The notes beneath the pieces were generated by a model. It was not told where the DNA came from and made no database searches. It saw only the letters and a list, made by a program, of their open reading frames with translations. 27,548 bases of DNA from Candidatus Auribacterota bacterium (GTDB taxonomy: Bacteria; Auribacterota; JAFGBW01), in the NCBI GenBank assembly GCA_016932965.1, contig JAFGBW010000089.1:1-27548 (forward strand). Reading direction: 5' to 3'. The stretch's first letter is position 1, and every line of letters begins with the position of its first letter. Below are positions 16,907 through 24,366 of the stretch, in pieces. The translations under genes were made by a program, and so were the position numbers.

Positions 16907-17377
16907 CTAGGTAAAAACTTTATCCTCTAGTTTGAGGAGTTCTTCGGTGGAGAACATTTTTTCCACATCCAGGATCAGGATGAAGCGTTCGGATGTTTTC
17001 CCGACCCCTTTCATGAAACGGGTGTCCATGCTTTTCATTTCCGGAGGCAGAGGTTCTATGGAAGTTTCCTGCAGATGCACCACTTCGGACGCTTTATCAA
17101 CCATCATCCCAACCGTTCTGTCCTTTATTTCAACGATCAGGATGCGGTTGAAACGGGAGACTTCAGGCTGCTCGATGTGAAAACGTTTCCTCAAGTCCAT
17201 CACACAGACAACCAGTCCGCGGAGATTGATGATGCCCTCCATGAAGGGGGGCGTATTGGGAACGCGGATGATTTCACGGACCCGGATGATTTCCTTGATC
17301 TGATGGATGGGCACACCAAAGGTTTCTTTTCCCAGCATGAAAGTGACGAGGCTGATTTCCTTTTCTGACGCCGTCAT
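16907..17377 (-). CDS. cheW: CheW-like chemotaxis adaptor
   Basis: CheW couples chemoreceptors to the histidine kinase CheA in the cytoplasm. The 156 residues form one CheW domain: V-T-F-M-L-G-K-E-T-F-G-V-P-I near 11-24, I-I-R-V-P-N-T-P-P-F-M-E-G-I-I-N-L-R-G near 35-53, V-M-D-L-R-K-R-F near 59, and V-G-M-M-V-D near 88-93. I-R-V-R-E-I-I-R-V near 31-39 looks like a small local duplication. Its ATG overlaps the PilZ stop (ATGA, 17374-17377). No cheA, cheY, receptor or flagellar gene is in the window, so it may serve a system encoded elsewhere, including type IV pilus or other Che-like pathways. Confidence 0.92.
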   Translation of the reverse strand: MTASEKEISLVTFMLGKETFGVPIHQIKEIIRVREIIRVPNTPPFMEGIINLRGLVVCVMDLRKRFHIEQPEVSRFNRILIVEIKDRTVGMMVDKASEVVHLQETSIEPLPPEMKSMDTRFMKGVGKTSERFILILDVEKMFSTEELLKLEDKVFT

Positions 17378-17811
17378 GGTTTTCTTTCTTTTCTGATCCG
17401 GTGAAATTGTTTGAGGAGATAATCGGAGATATGTTCGACCGTCGCGGAATCCATCCCTAAAAATTCCAGGCCTATTTCGTAGCGGTCAGGGGATATTTTT
17501 TCCGTGCGGACCACTTTCGCCACGGCAGACAGGCCGGTTTCTTTTTCGTGCTGTTCACGGTCGAACAAAGACACAAACGACACGGTTTTCCAGGGGATCT
17601 GTATTTCAAGTTTGACGACGGTGTCCGGCGGGTAAAAATGAGGGGTCTCGATGAGAACGCCGCATGCGGAAATGTTTTTAAGCGAACCTGCGTGGGACCG
17701 GATTCTGCTTTTTTTCAGTTTCAGTTCCAGGTAAGGGTCCCATTCAGTGATCGTGACAAGGGCCGGATTTTCGATCCGGAAATATCTTCTTTTGTTTGTA
17801 GGAGTTTTCAT
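17374..17811 (-). CDS. PilZ-domain c-di-GMP binding protein
   Basis: PilZ domains bind cyclic di-GMP and change motility, adhesion or exopolysaccharide output. The 145-residue protein is a single PilZ domain: the N-terminal R-x-x-x-R (R8 and R12 in K-R-R-Y-F-R) and the N-x-S-x-x-G motif (N46, S48, G51) are both intact, with asparagine in the usual D/N place, so binding is likely. The sequence between them carries an extra strand. Both ends use four-base ATGA overlaps: its start overlaps the stop of metG (17808-17811) and its stop overlaps cheW. Placement between a tRNA synthetase and a chemotaxis adaptor suggests a c-di-GMP input to chemotaxis or surface motility with growth-linked expression; that is inference. 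Confidence 0.9.
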   Translation of the reverse strand: MKTPTNKRRYFRIENPALVTITEWDPYLELKLKKSRIRSHAGSLKNISACGVLIETPHFYPPDTVVKLEIQIPWKTVSFVSLFDREQHEKETGLSAVAKVVRTEKISPDRYEIGLEFLGMDSATVEHISDYLLKQFHRIRKERKP

Positions 17812-19850
17812 CGGATAGTGGCTCCAGGAGGCAGGTCTCCGGGGTCTAAAAGCCGCAATTGTCCTGAAAAAGATGCGGCCAGAACCATCCCGGAGGATTC
17901 GATCCCCATGAGTTTTCTCGGGGCCAGATTGACCAGAATAGCCACTTTTTTCCCGGGGAGTTCATCTGCCTTGTAATGCTGGGCTATCCCGGCCACGATC
18001 TGCCGTTTTTCAACACCCAGATCGATTTTTAATTGAAGTAGTTTATCTGATTTTTTAATGGGAGATGCCTCCAGAATTTGCCCGACCCGTATATCCATTC
18101 TGGAAAAATCCTCGTAGGAGATGCCCTCCTTCAGGGGATCATACGCTGTGGCGGGAGCGTTTTTTAAAGTGAGACTGTCTTTCAATTTGCGGATTTCTTT
18201 TTCAATTTCCTCGTCCTCGATTTTCCCGAAAAGAATCCGGGGTTCGCCTATGCTTTGGGACCCGTCTGACGGAATCAGGCTGGAAAAATCCCATCCGGTT
18301 TCCTTCAGCGGTGTTTTGATTCCGATTTGTTCAAAAATGGCTTCAGCGGTAGATGGTAGAATGGGCCATAGGCAGACGGACAGTTTTTCCAGCAGGCGGA
18401 AGATGCCGAAGATCATCTCTCCGCAAAGGGTTTTATCTTTTTTAATCTGGTTCCAGGGTTCGGATTCGTCAAAAAAGCGGTTGCCGAGCCTGGCCATGTC
18501 GATGACTTCATAGGAGGCTTTTCTCAGCTGATAAGTCTGATAGAGTTCCGCGATCGCATTTTGACGCCGGTCGATCTCCTGAAGAAGCGTTTGTATTTTT
18601 TCGTTATTTCCCCTGAAGGGGGGGATTTTTCCCCCGAAATTTTTAAGGGTGAAAGTCAGGGTTCTGTGCACGAGGTTTCCCAGCACATTCGCCAGGTCCG
18701 CGTTGTTGAATTTTTGAAAGTCCCTCCAGTTGAAATCGCTGTCCTTGGTTTCAGGAGCGTTCGCCGCGATCGCGTACCGGATTTGATCACTTGAATATTT
18801 TTTAAAGAAATCATCCAGTTCCACATACCACCCTTCGGATTTGGAAAACTGCCTTCCTTCGAGGTTGTAAAATTCATTGGCCGGGATGTTTTCCGCCAGC
18901 GTGTAGGGAGTGGTTTGTCCCATGATCATGGCAGGCCAGACCAGAAGATGGAAGGGGATATTGTCCTTGCCGATGAAATTGACGATCCGGCATTTTGGGT
19001 TCTGCCAATAGTGTTTCCATTTGTCCGGCTGCCCTGTTTGTTGCGCCCATTCCATGGTGGCGTCCATGTATCCGATGGGCGCGTCAAACCAGACATAGAG
19101 CACCTTGTCTTTGGCTTCAGGGAGTGGTACCGGAATGCCCCAGGAGAGGTCTCTTGTAATAGGGCGGGAGGTGAGTTCTTCGAGCTGTTTTTTTGCCGTG
19201 TTGACCACATTTGGTTTCCAGTAAGGGTGTCGGTCGATCCATTCCTTCAGGCGGTCTTTGAATTCCCCGAGTTTCAGGAACCAGTGGCGGGTGGATTGAA
19301 TAAGGGGAGTAGTGCCGCAGACCTTGCATTTGACGTCTTTCAATTTCAATGGATCGAGCCAGGCCCCGCAGCCGGGGCATTCGTCCCCGCGCGCCTCCTT
19401 CTGCCCGCAGAGATAGCACGTGCCTTCGATGAACCGGTCCGCCAGAAAACGTCTGCATTTAGGACAAAAATGCTGTTCAATCATTTTGTCTTCGATGAAG
19501 CGGTTTGTATGAAGCTCGGTGAAGAATTTTTGGGAAAGCTCCCGATGAAGTTCCGTGGTGGTCCTGGAAAAATGATCGAATTGGATGTTGAATTTTTTAA
19601 ATATGTCTTTGATGACTTTGTGATAGATGTCCGTGTGTTCCCTGGGGGACCTTCCTGCTTTTTCAGCTCCTATGGTGATGGCCACGCCGTATTCATCGGT
19701 TCCGCAGATATAGACGATATCATTTTTTTTCAGGCGGTGGTACCGGACAAAGACATCCGCCGGCAGGTATGCCCCGGCGATATGCCCGAAATGAATGGGG
19801 CCATTGGCGTATGGCAGTGCCGAGGTTACTAAAATGGTTTCTTTCTCCAT
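17808..19850 (-). CDS. metG: Methionyl-tRNA synthetase with C-terminal tRNA-binding domain
   Basis: MetG charges initiator and elongator tRNA-Met. In 680 residues, the HIGH motif is H-F-G-H (20-23), the KMSKS motif is changed to Q-F-S-K-S (near 334), and the zinc insertion keeps four C-x2-C knuckles between about 128 and 177, as in the two-zinc E. coli type. The anticodon-binding helical domain follows. The last hundred residues form an EMAP/Trbp111-like OB domain (F-S-R-M-D-I-R-V-G-Q-I near 585, A-P-R-K-L-M-G-I-E-S-S-G-M near 645) that mediates dimerisation and tRNA binding. The start ATG at 19850 gives the normal N-terminus; the only ribosome-site hint is GAAAG. The gene heads an operon with PilZ and cheW joined by ATGA overlaps. 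Confidence 0.97.
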   Translation of the reverse strand: MEKETILVTSALPYANGPIHFGHIAGAYLPADVFVRYHRLKKNDIVYICGTDEYGVAITIGAEKAGRSPREHTDIYHKVIKDIFKKFNIQFDHFSRTTTELHRELSQKFFTELHTNRFIEDKMIEQHFCPKCRRFLADRFIEGTCYLCGQKEARGDECPGCGAWLDPLKLKDVKCKVCGTTPLIQSTRHWFLKLGEFKDRLKEWIDRHPYWKPNVVNTAKKQLEELTSRPITRDLSWGIPVPLPEAKDKVLYVWFDAPIGYMDATMEWAQQTGQPDKWKHYWQNPKCRIVNFIGKDNIPFHLLVWPAMIMGQTTPYTLAENIPANEFYNLEGRQFSKSEGWYVELDDFFKKYSSDQIRYAIAANAPETKDSDFNWRDFQKFNNADLANVLGNLVHRTLTFTLKNFGGKIPPFRGNNEKIQTLLQEIDRRQNAIAELYQTYQLRKASYEVIDMARLGNRFFDESEPWNQIKKDKTLCGEMIFGIFRLLEKLSVCLWPILPSTAEAIFEQIGIKTPLKETGWDFSSLIPSDGSQSIGEPRILFGKIEDEEIEKEIRKLKDSLTLKNAPATAYDPLKEGISYEDFSRMDIRVGQILEASPIKKSDKLLQLKIDLGVEKRQIVAGIAQHYKADELPGKKVAILVNLAPRKLMGIESSGMVLAASFSGQLRLLDPGDLPPGATIR

Positions 19851-19988
19851 GGATCATGCTTTCTTTGAGGATTGGTGAAGAAAATTCAAAGGGATTTTAT
19901 AATAAGCCCGGATATTGGGCAATATATTTGATACCGCTACAGTCCGGGAAAAAATAGGACCATGAGTTGAACACGAGGCATTAGTGTA

Positions 19989-20010
19989 GAATTAAGAATT
20001 CAGAATTGAG
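19989..20010. repeat. AATTAAGAATT-type intergenic repeat
   Basis: GAATTAAGAATTCAGAATTG upstream of metG; it is the reverse-complement orientation of the AATTCTTAA family. Confidence 0.5.
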
Positions 20011-20217
20011 CAGACAAAGTCAAAGAAGAAAAACATAGCGAAAGTGTCATCGGGAGAAGTATAATGGCAAAAGCAATCTCAATTTTTAAGAGGCAGGATT
20101 GCCGTTCCTGTTTGAGACAGGTTCTCAAGACAAGGCAGAAAATTTTTACGGTATGAAGGTTTCGCTAACGTTATTTTTATTTCATTTAAATTTTATAAAA
20201 AAATATTACAGGTACCC

Positions 20218-20246
20218 TTGACACCCCCCCTGTCAGGTGGTAAAGT
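20218..20246 (+). promoter_or_regulatory. Strong sigma70-like promoter for the exported protein
   Basis: A consensus TTGACA (20218-20223), exactly 17 bases, then TAAAGT (20241-20246). An inverted repeat TGACA-7-TGTCA (20219-20223 and 20231-20235) overlaps the -35 element and an unusual run of seven C, so a regulator may bind here. This is the clearest promoter in the window. Confidence 0.65.
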
Positions 20247-20312
20247 CATCGGTGGTCATTAAGAAAGGCAAATAATGTGTTTTTAATTGATAAGGAAAAT
20301 AAGGAGGAAACA

Positions 20313-23300
20313 ATGCGAACAAGAAAGTTCATCAACAAGGGAGCGTTGCTGGCGCTCGTATTTTTATTCATGGTATCCGGCAAAGTTTTTGCCGCCGGCA
20401 AGGGGGATGCGCTGAGTGCCAATATTCCTCAGATTTACGGCAAGGCAAAAGACACATTCAAGGGCAGTTCAGACAAAACCGTCATCCACATTCAGGATGC
20501 GCACGGCAACGTGGAATCCCAGGAGAACATCCAGGCTATCATCAAAAGCCTTGAGGACCAGGGAAAAAAGGTTGATGCCATCATGGATGAAGGCGGCTGG
20601 CTGGAATACGAGACCAAGGAAATCTTCAAGGATTTCAGCGCTGAAGATAAGACCCTTCTTGGTGACTGGCTGACAAAATACGGCCTGATTCACGGTGCCG
20701 ACCGTGCGGTCATTTTTGACAATCCGGACATGCCTATTTACGGTGCAGAAGATTATGCTCTTTATCGTGAAAACGGCAAAGTCATGAAGGAAGCCTGCAG
20801 TAACAAGAAAGACTCAATGGCCATCACAGAGAAAATAAAAGGGGTGATGGAAGCCATTAAACTGAAACTGTTTGATGAAGCGTCCCGCAATTTCCTCCAG
20901 GCTGTGGATGATTTCAATGCAGACAGGATCACCCTGACGGCATTTTCCAAGACATTGCAGACAGAGGCTGACAAGGCCGGCGTGAAATGGGCGAATTACA
21001 ATAATTTCAACAAGGTTGCTGAAAGCATCACTTTGGAAGATTCCATTGATTTCGCGAAAATTGACCGTGAAAGACTGGATCTGACAGATGAAATTCAGGC
21101 CAAAGCGGACAAGAAAGTCGCGGATGAAATCGTGACAGAATCCTTGAATTACCGTCTGGGCAAACTGAGCGCCTCTGATTATTACAATGCGCTTTTGAAA
21201 AAGGCTGAAACAGCGAAAGCAGACATGACGAAATACGGCAACGTGCAGAAATATGCTCAACTGGTCAATCTTTATGCCGGGATCAATGACGACGCCTTGT
21301 TTGCCGAACTGAAAAATCTGGAAAAGGAAATCAAATCCAAGCTGTTTAAAAGCGATGCTCAGATCAATTTTGACAAATATTCCACCAACCTGGACATTCT
21401 GAACAAGATGATCGGCCTGCAGATGACGGTTACGGACCTGGCTTATTACAAGGACAACAAGGCTGAAGTGTCCGCGGCAAAGATGATCGCGTTTTTAAAG
21501 GACCAGGCCAAGACGCTGAATTTGGCTGTGGACCTGCAGGATTCCCTGGCCCAGGTGGACAAAAAGCTTTCGGCAAATGAGAAGTTTTACGAACTGGCCC
21601 TGAAAAGAGACGAAATCATGATTGAAAAGACCCTGGCCATGATGGATGAAAAGGGTTTTAAAACAGTTGTGCTGGTTGCAGGCGGATTCCATACAGAAGG
21701 TATCACCAAGGCATTGAAAGCCAAGGCGATTTCCCACATGATCGTGACCCCGAGGATCACGAATCCAGATGCGCCGAACTACTGGCTGCAGAATTCCACA
21801 GGTGAGGAAACCGAAGCCACGAAGCTGTTAAAGGCCAATGGTCTGGATTATGCGACGTTGTATACGAGGGCAACTCCACCGTTGTCGACACCAACTCCGC
21901 CTGGTACTGAACCTGTTACCCCTCCTAGGAAAAGCGAAACTCTTAAATTGACGGCTGATATTTTAAGACGGGCTGAAACCGAAACAGTAGCGGCAGTCGG
22001 ACAGGCAGATATGGACAATGTTAAAGCCGCTGTCAAAGCTTCGGATGCTTCCCAGGTTCCGGAATATCAGGCAGGCTTGGCGGCTATTCAGGCTGGTGTT
22101 TCTCCTGAATTTGCTGCAGTTCCCATGAGGCTTGAGGTGACAGATGGGCTTGGTAATGATCCGGCTTATGACGCTTTGTATTATAATATCAATAATACCG
22201 TTAATCCTTCTATCAGACGTTGGGAAGTCATCGATGGAAAACTGACTTTGGTTTTGACCATGACTCGGGCCCAGGTTTTACTGGCCGGACAGATGGCGGC
22301 ACTCGGGGTGCCTGTTACCGCTAATATCGGTTCAACCTTAGGGTTGTCCGAGACGTCAGAAGCGATAGCGGAACTCAGGCTGTTGACAGGACAAGTTGAT
22401 GCAGTGGGTAGATTGTTAGCCGGACAGGCAACGGAAGCTGATGTGGCAGCCATTCAAGCTGGATTAGCCGCCCTCACTCCCAAGGCGGTCAGCGACAGCA
22501 ATATTGAAGCCTTGAAATCGCTGCCCAATGTGCACCATGTCCTATTGGAAGCGATGGAACTACTCAATGGGATAAGGCAGAAAGCCGAGTTCAAGGGGAC
22601 TCCGGCATTTGATTCATTGGCGCAAATGGTGCTGCAGGCCGTTATGGGTAATGAAGTGCTGCAGGCTCTGCCTGCAGACAGGACGCTGAAGGCAGAGACA
22701 GCCAGAGCAGGACAGGAAGCGCTGTTTACGGCATTCAGGAATGCCGCGTTGCTGGCCCTGATTCGCGGCGGCAATAACTATGTTGAAAGCGTATTCACTC
22801 AGACTCAGAAGGCGATAGTGCAGAACATTCTCGATGCTTTCAATAGTGATGTGACCGTTATTCGTGAAGATGCTTCTGATTATAAGCTTCTGACAGACGA
22901 GGCTGAAGTGGAAAGATACGTCTCCGCGACTCCTGGTGCTCCTTTTGGAATCAGCAAGGAATTGCTGGCCAAAAAGTCCATTGTGCGGGCGGTTAACGAT
23001 ACCGCGCTCGCAGAGCAGGCATTAAAAAGATATTTTAATGTCGTGAAGGTGGATAATATCGATAGTATTGATGATGGCCTGGAAGCTGCCATGGCGGCCA
23101 ATGCGACCAATACGGTCATATTGATTTCCAACAAAGTTATTGAAGCAGCAAAGGATATATTAGCGAAAAAAGGACCGGTCAAGGTGTTCCTGACCTCCGG
23201 ATCACAGGCTCAGAAGATTTTGATGGCCAAAGACAAGGGAAAAACCAATGTTGCAGACAGGACCTACTTTTCTATTGATCATTGGACCATGGATACAGCG

Positions 23301-23501
23301 TTGATTGGTTTTGCCCAGAAAGCAATCGTAGGCAATGCTGAGGCGGCTCAATTCATCGCGGATACGAACCTGTTTGAGACGCAGGATGTGACCACCATCC
23401 TGGCTGGCTTGCAGGAAGGTAATCTGCCAAAAGTGGCTCCTCAGTTACAGGCCTTGTTCGATGCCATGTCTGTGGCTGCTGTCTTCGGAGTGGCTGCTTA
23501 A
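20313..23501 (+). CDS. Large exported protein with ChaN/TIKI-like N-terminal motifs, function unknown
   Basis: The 1062-residue protein starts at ATG 20313, five bases after AAGGAGG (20301-20307); an upstream GTG at 20277 is unsupported. A signal peptide (basic start, hydrophobic 11-22, likely cleavage after V-F-A at 27) sends it out of the cytoplasm. The N-terminal half has H-I-Q-D-A-H (59-64) with Q70, D-E-G-G (92-95) and V-A-G-G-F-H-T-E-G-I (455-464). This His/Glu/GxxH spacing recalls haem-binding ChaN, TraB/TIKI proteases and EreA-type esterases, but the match is by eye. Two long helical stretches lie between the motifs. A proline-threonine linker (about 520-540) separates an alanine-rich C-terminal half with one alternating beta-alpha segment near 890-1000. 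It has one cysteine, no lipobox and no membrane anchor. Strong signals on both sides suggest high expression. I recognise the type from Omnitrophota but know of no assigned function. Confidence 0.85.
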   Translation: MRTRKFINKGALLALVFLFMVSGKVFAAGKGDALSANIPQIYGKAKDTFKGSSDKTVIHIQDAHGNVESQENIQAIIKSLEDQGKKVDAIMDEGGWLEYETKEIFKDFSAEDKTLLGDWLTKYGLIHGADRAVIFDNPDMPIYGAEDYALYRENGKVMKEACSNKKDSMAITEKIKGVMEAIKLKLFDEASRNFLQAVDDFNADRITLTAFSKTLQTEADKAGVKWANYNNFNKVAESITLEDSIDFAKIDRERLDLTDEIQAKADKKVADEIVTESLNYRLGKLSASDYYNALLKKAETAKADMTKYGNVQKYAQLVNLYAGINDDALFAELKNLEKEIKSKLFKSDAQINFDKYSTNLDILNKMIGLQMTVTDLAYYKDNKAEVSAAKMIAFLKDQAKTLNLAVDLQDSLAQVDKKLSANEKFYELALKRDEIMIEKTLAMMDEKGFKTVVLVAGGFHTEGITKALKAKAISHMIVTPRITNPDAPNYWLQNSTGEETEATKLLKANGLDYATLYTRATPPLSTPTPPGTEPVTPPRKSETLKLTADILRRAETETVAAVGQADMDNVKAAVKASDASQVPEYQAGLAAIQAGVSPEFAAVPMRLEVTDGLGNDPAYDALYYNINNTVNPSIRRWEVIDGKLTLVLTMTRAQVLLAGQMAALGVPVTANIGSTLGLSETSEAIAELRLLTGQVDAVGRLLAGQATEADVAAIQAGLAALTPKAVSDSNIEALKSLPNVHHVLLEAMELLNGIRQKAEFKGTPAFDSLAQMVLQAVMGNEVLQALPADRTLKAETARAGQEALFTAFRNAALLALIRGGNNYVESVFTQTQKAIVQNILDAFNSDVTVIREDASDYKLLTDEAEVERYVSATPGAPFGISKELLAKKSIVRAVNDTALAEQALKRYFNVVKVDNIDSIDDGLEAAMAANATNTVILISNKVIEAAKDILAKKGPVKVFLTSGSQAQKILMAKDKGKTNVADRTYFSIDHWTMDTALIGFAQKAIVGNAEAAQFIADTNLFETQDVTTILAGLQEGNLPKVAPQLQALFDAMSVAAVFGVAA

Positions 23502-23521
23502 ACCATTACACAAATTACTGT

Positions 23522-23543
23522 GGAAATGCCTGCGGGCATTTCC
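23522..23543 (+). terminator. Proximal hairpin of the double terminator
   Basis: GGAAATGCC-TGCG-GGCATTTCC, a perfect 9-bp stem 20 bases after the stop of the exported-protein gene, without a T-tract. Confidence 0.55.
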
Positions 23544-23550
23544 CAAACCC

Positions 23551-23586
23551 AAAAGCCGGAAGGAGAAATCCTTCCGGCTTTTTTTT
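23551..23586 (+). terminator. Intrinsic terminator with GAAA tetraloop
   Basis: AAAAGCCGGAAGGA pairs exactly with TCCTTCCGGCTTTT (14 bp) around a GAAA loop and runs into eight T. A textbook intrinsic terminator for the exported-protein gene. Confidence 0.9.
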
Positions 23587-23671
23587 GAGTGGCTCATTTT
23601 GTTTGTGTTTTTACGTTCGTCTGAAATTCCTCTCAACTTCCCCCGTTTTTTGAGGCTGTCTAACAAATATC

Positions 23672-23705
23672 TTGTACAATTCAGTATTTCATGATTTAAT
23701 GAAAT
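23672..23705 (+). promoter_or_regulatory. Toxin-antitoxin promoter with overlapping palindrome
   Basis: TTGTAC (23672-23677), 17 bases, TTTAAT (23695-23700). A perfect inverted repeat ATTTCAT-6-ATGAAAT (23686-23692 and 23699-23705) covers the -10 element, placed where an antitoxin could repress its own operon. Confidence 0.5.
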
Positions 23706-23736
23706 AAGGTTAATAAATCAAAAATAGGGTTTTTAT

Positions 23737-23982
23737 ATGCATGCCACTCCTATTAAAAAAGAACGTTTGAGCATAGATATACTTCCAAAAGAGCACCGGG
23801 AGTTAAAAATTTTTTCCGCCTTGAATGGAGAAACAATCCGTGAATTCGTTGTCAAAAGCATTCATGAACGTTTGAGACAGGAAAAGGACTCACAGGAATT
23901 GGTTCTGTTAGCCAGTCAGATCAGCCCTGCTTTAAGTGAATTGTGGAAGAATGACAAGGACGCTGCCTATGACGCATTATAA
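23737..23982 (+). CDS. Type II antitoxin, ribbon-helix-helix-like
   Basis: The 81-residue protein precedes and overlaps a MazF/PemK toxin gene, so an antitoxin role is well supported by position. Its N-terminus R-L-S-I-D-I-L-P-K-E-H-R-E-L-K-I-F near 10-26 followed by G-E-T-I-R-E-F-V-V-K-S-I near 31-42 has the strand-helix-helix pattern of ribbon-helix-helix DNA-binding domains. The polar C-terminus (43-81) would wrap the toxin. ATG 23737 has only a weak AGGG about ten bases upstream. A palindrome over the promoter fits autoregulation. No MazE-type AbrB fold is visible, so it is a RHH-MazF pairing. Confidence 0.8.
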   Translation: MHATPIKKERLSIDILPKEHRELKIFSALNGETIREFVVKSIHERLRQEKDSQELVLLASQISPALSELWKNDKDAAYDAL

Positions 23983-24313
23983 AATCGGGGATGTCGTTCT
24001 GGTTGGTTTTGTTTTTTCGGAACAAACAGGAAAGAAACAGCGCCCTGCTGCGGTTATCAGCTGTGAAAGCTATAATAAAAGCAGACAGGAAATAATTATT
24101 GCCGGCATCACGAGCAATATTCATCGAAAATTGAAAGGGGAAATCCATATCCGTCATTGGAAAGAAGCGAATCTGCTCTATCCGTCTGTTATTTCCGGTG
24201 TTATTCAAACCATAAAAAGAGAAATGGTTGTCAGGAGATTTGGAGAATTGCATCCGGATGATTTGAAAAATTATCAACAAACAGTATCAAGGGAAATTTT
24301 AGGGCTTGGTTAA
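23969..24313 (+). CDS. MazF/PemK-family endoribonuclease toxin
   Basis: MazF/PemK toxins cut RNA at short sequences and stop growth when the antitoxin is lost. The 114-residue protein begins M-T-H-Y-K-I-G-D-V-V-L-V and has the family loop G-K-K-Q-R-P-A-A-V-I-S near 21-31, whose arginine takes part in catalysis, then I-I-I-A-G-I-T-S-N near 43-51, where T/S is the second catalytic position. The ATG (23969) lies inside the antitoxin gene and overlaps it by 14 bases; the longer open frame from 23936 is rejected because it would add antitoxin-frame residues. The end E-I-L-G-L-G-stop is repeated directly in the same frame just past the stop. Confidence 0.9.
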   Translation: MTHYKIGDVVLVGFVFSEQTGKKQRPAAVISCESYNKSRQEIIIAGITSNIHRKLKGEIHIRHWKEANLLYPSVISGVIQTIKREMVVRRFGELHPDDLKNYQQTVSREILGLG

Positions 24314-24333
24314 ATTTTAGGGCTTGGTTAAAT
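24294..24333 (+). repeat. 18-bp in-frame tandem duplication across the toxin stop
   Basis: AAATTTTAGGGCTTGGTT occurs at 24294-24311 and again at 24312-24329, followed by AAAT. The period is six codons, so the stop codon TAA also appears twice in frame. Likely a recent slippage event. Confidence 0.9.
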
Positions 24334-24366
24334 AGCTGTCCTCTCATGGAGGCAGATCTGTTCAAA

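Larger units (their letters stand above)
19851..20312. other. Gene-free intergenic region between metG and the exported protein
   Basis: This divergent 462-base gap contains an AATTAAGAATT repeat near 19989-20010, a possible structured RNA (20036-20167) closed by an exact 8-bp pairing of TAGCGAAA and TTTCGCTA, an internal CCTGT/ACAGG hairpin (20108-20122), and the promoter and ribosome site of the plus-strand gene. No convincing short coding frame or tRNA was seen on either strand. Confidence 0.5.

Noticed and set aside
18915-19832. 305-codon open frame on the plus strand opposite metG
   Set aside because: It is fully antisense to a well-conserved synthetase, its protein has no family features, and it mirrors the codon pattern of metG.
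20036-20167. tRNA, 4.5S SRP RNA or known riboswitch
   Set aside because: No T-loop CCA-type arm, no GGAAGCAGC-type SRP motif and no known aptamer core; left only as an unassigned structure.
22454-23182. Minus-strand frames opposite the C-terminal half of the exported protein
   Set aside because: Alanine- and serine-rich mirrors of an alanine-rich coding strand; no start signals.
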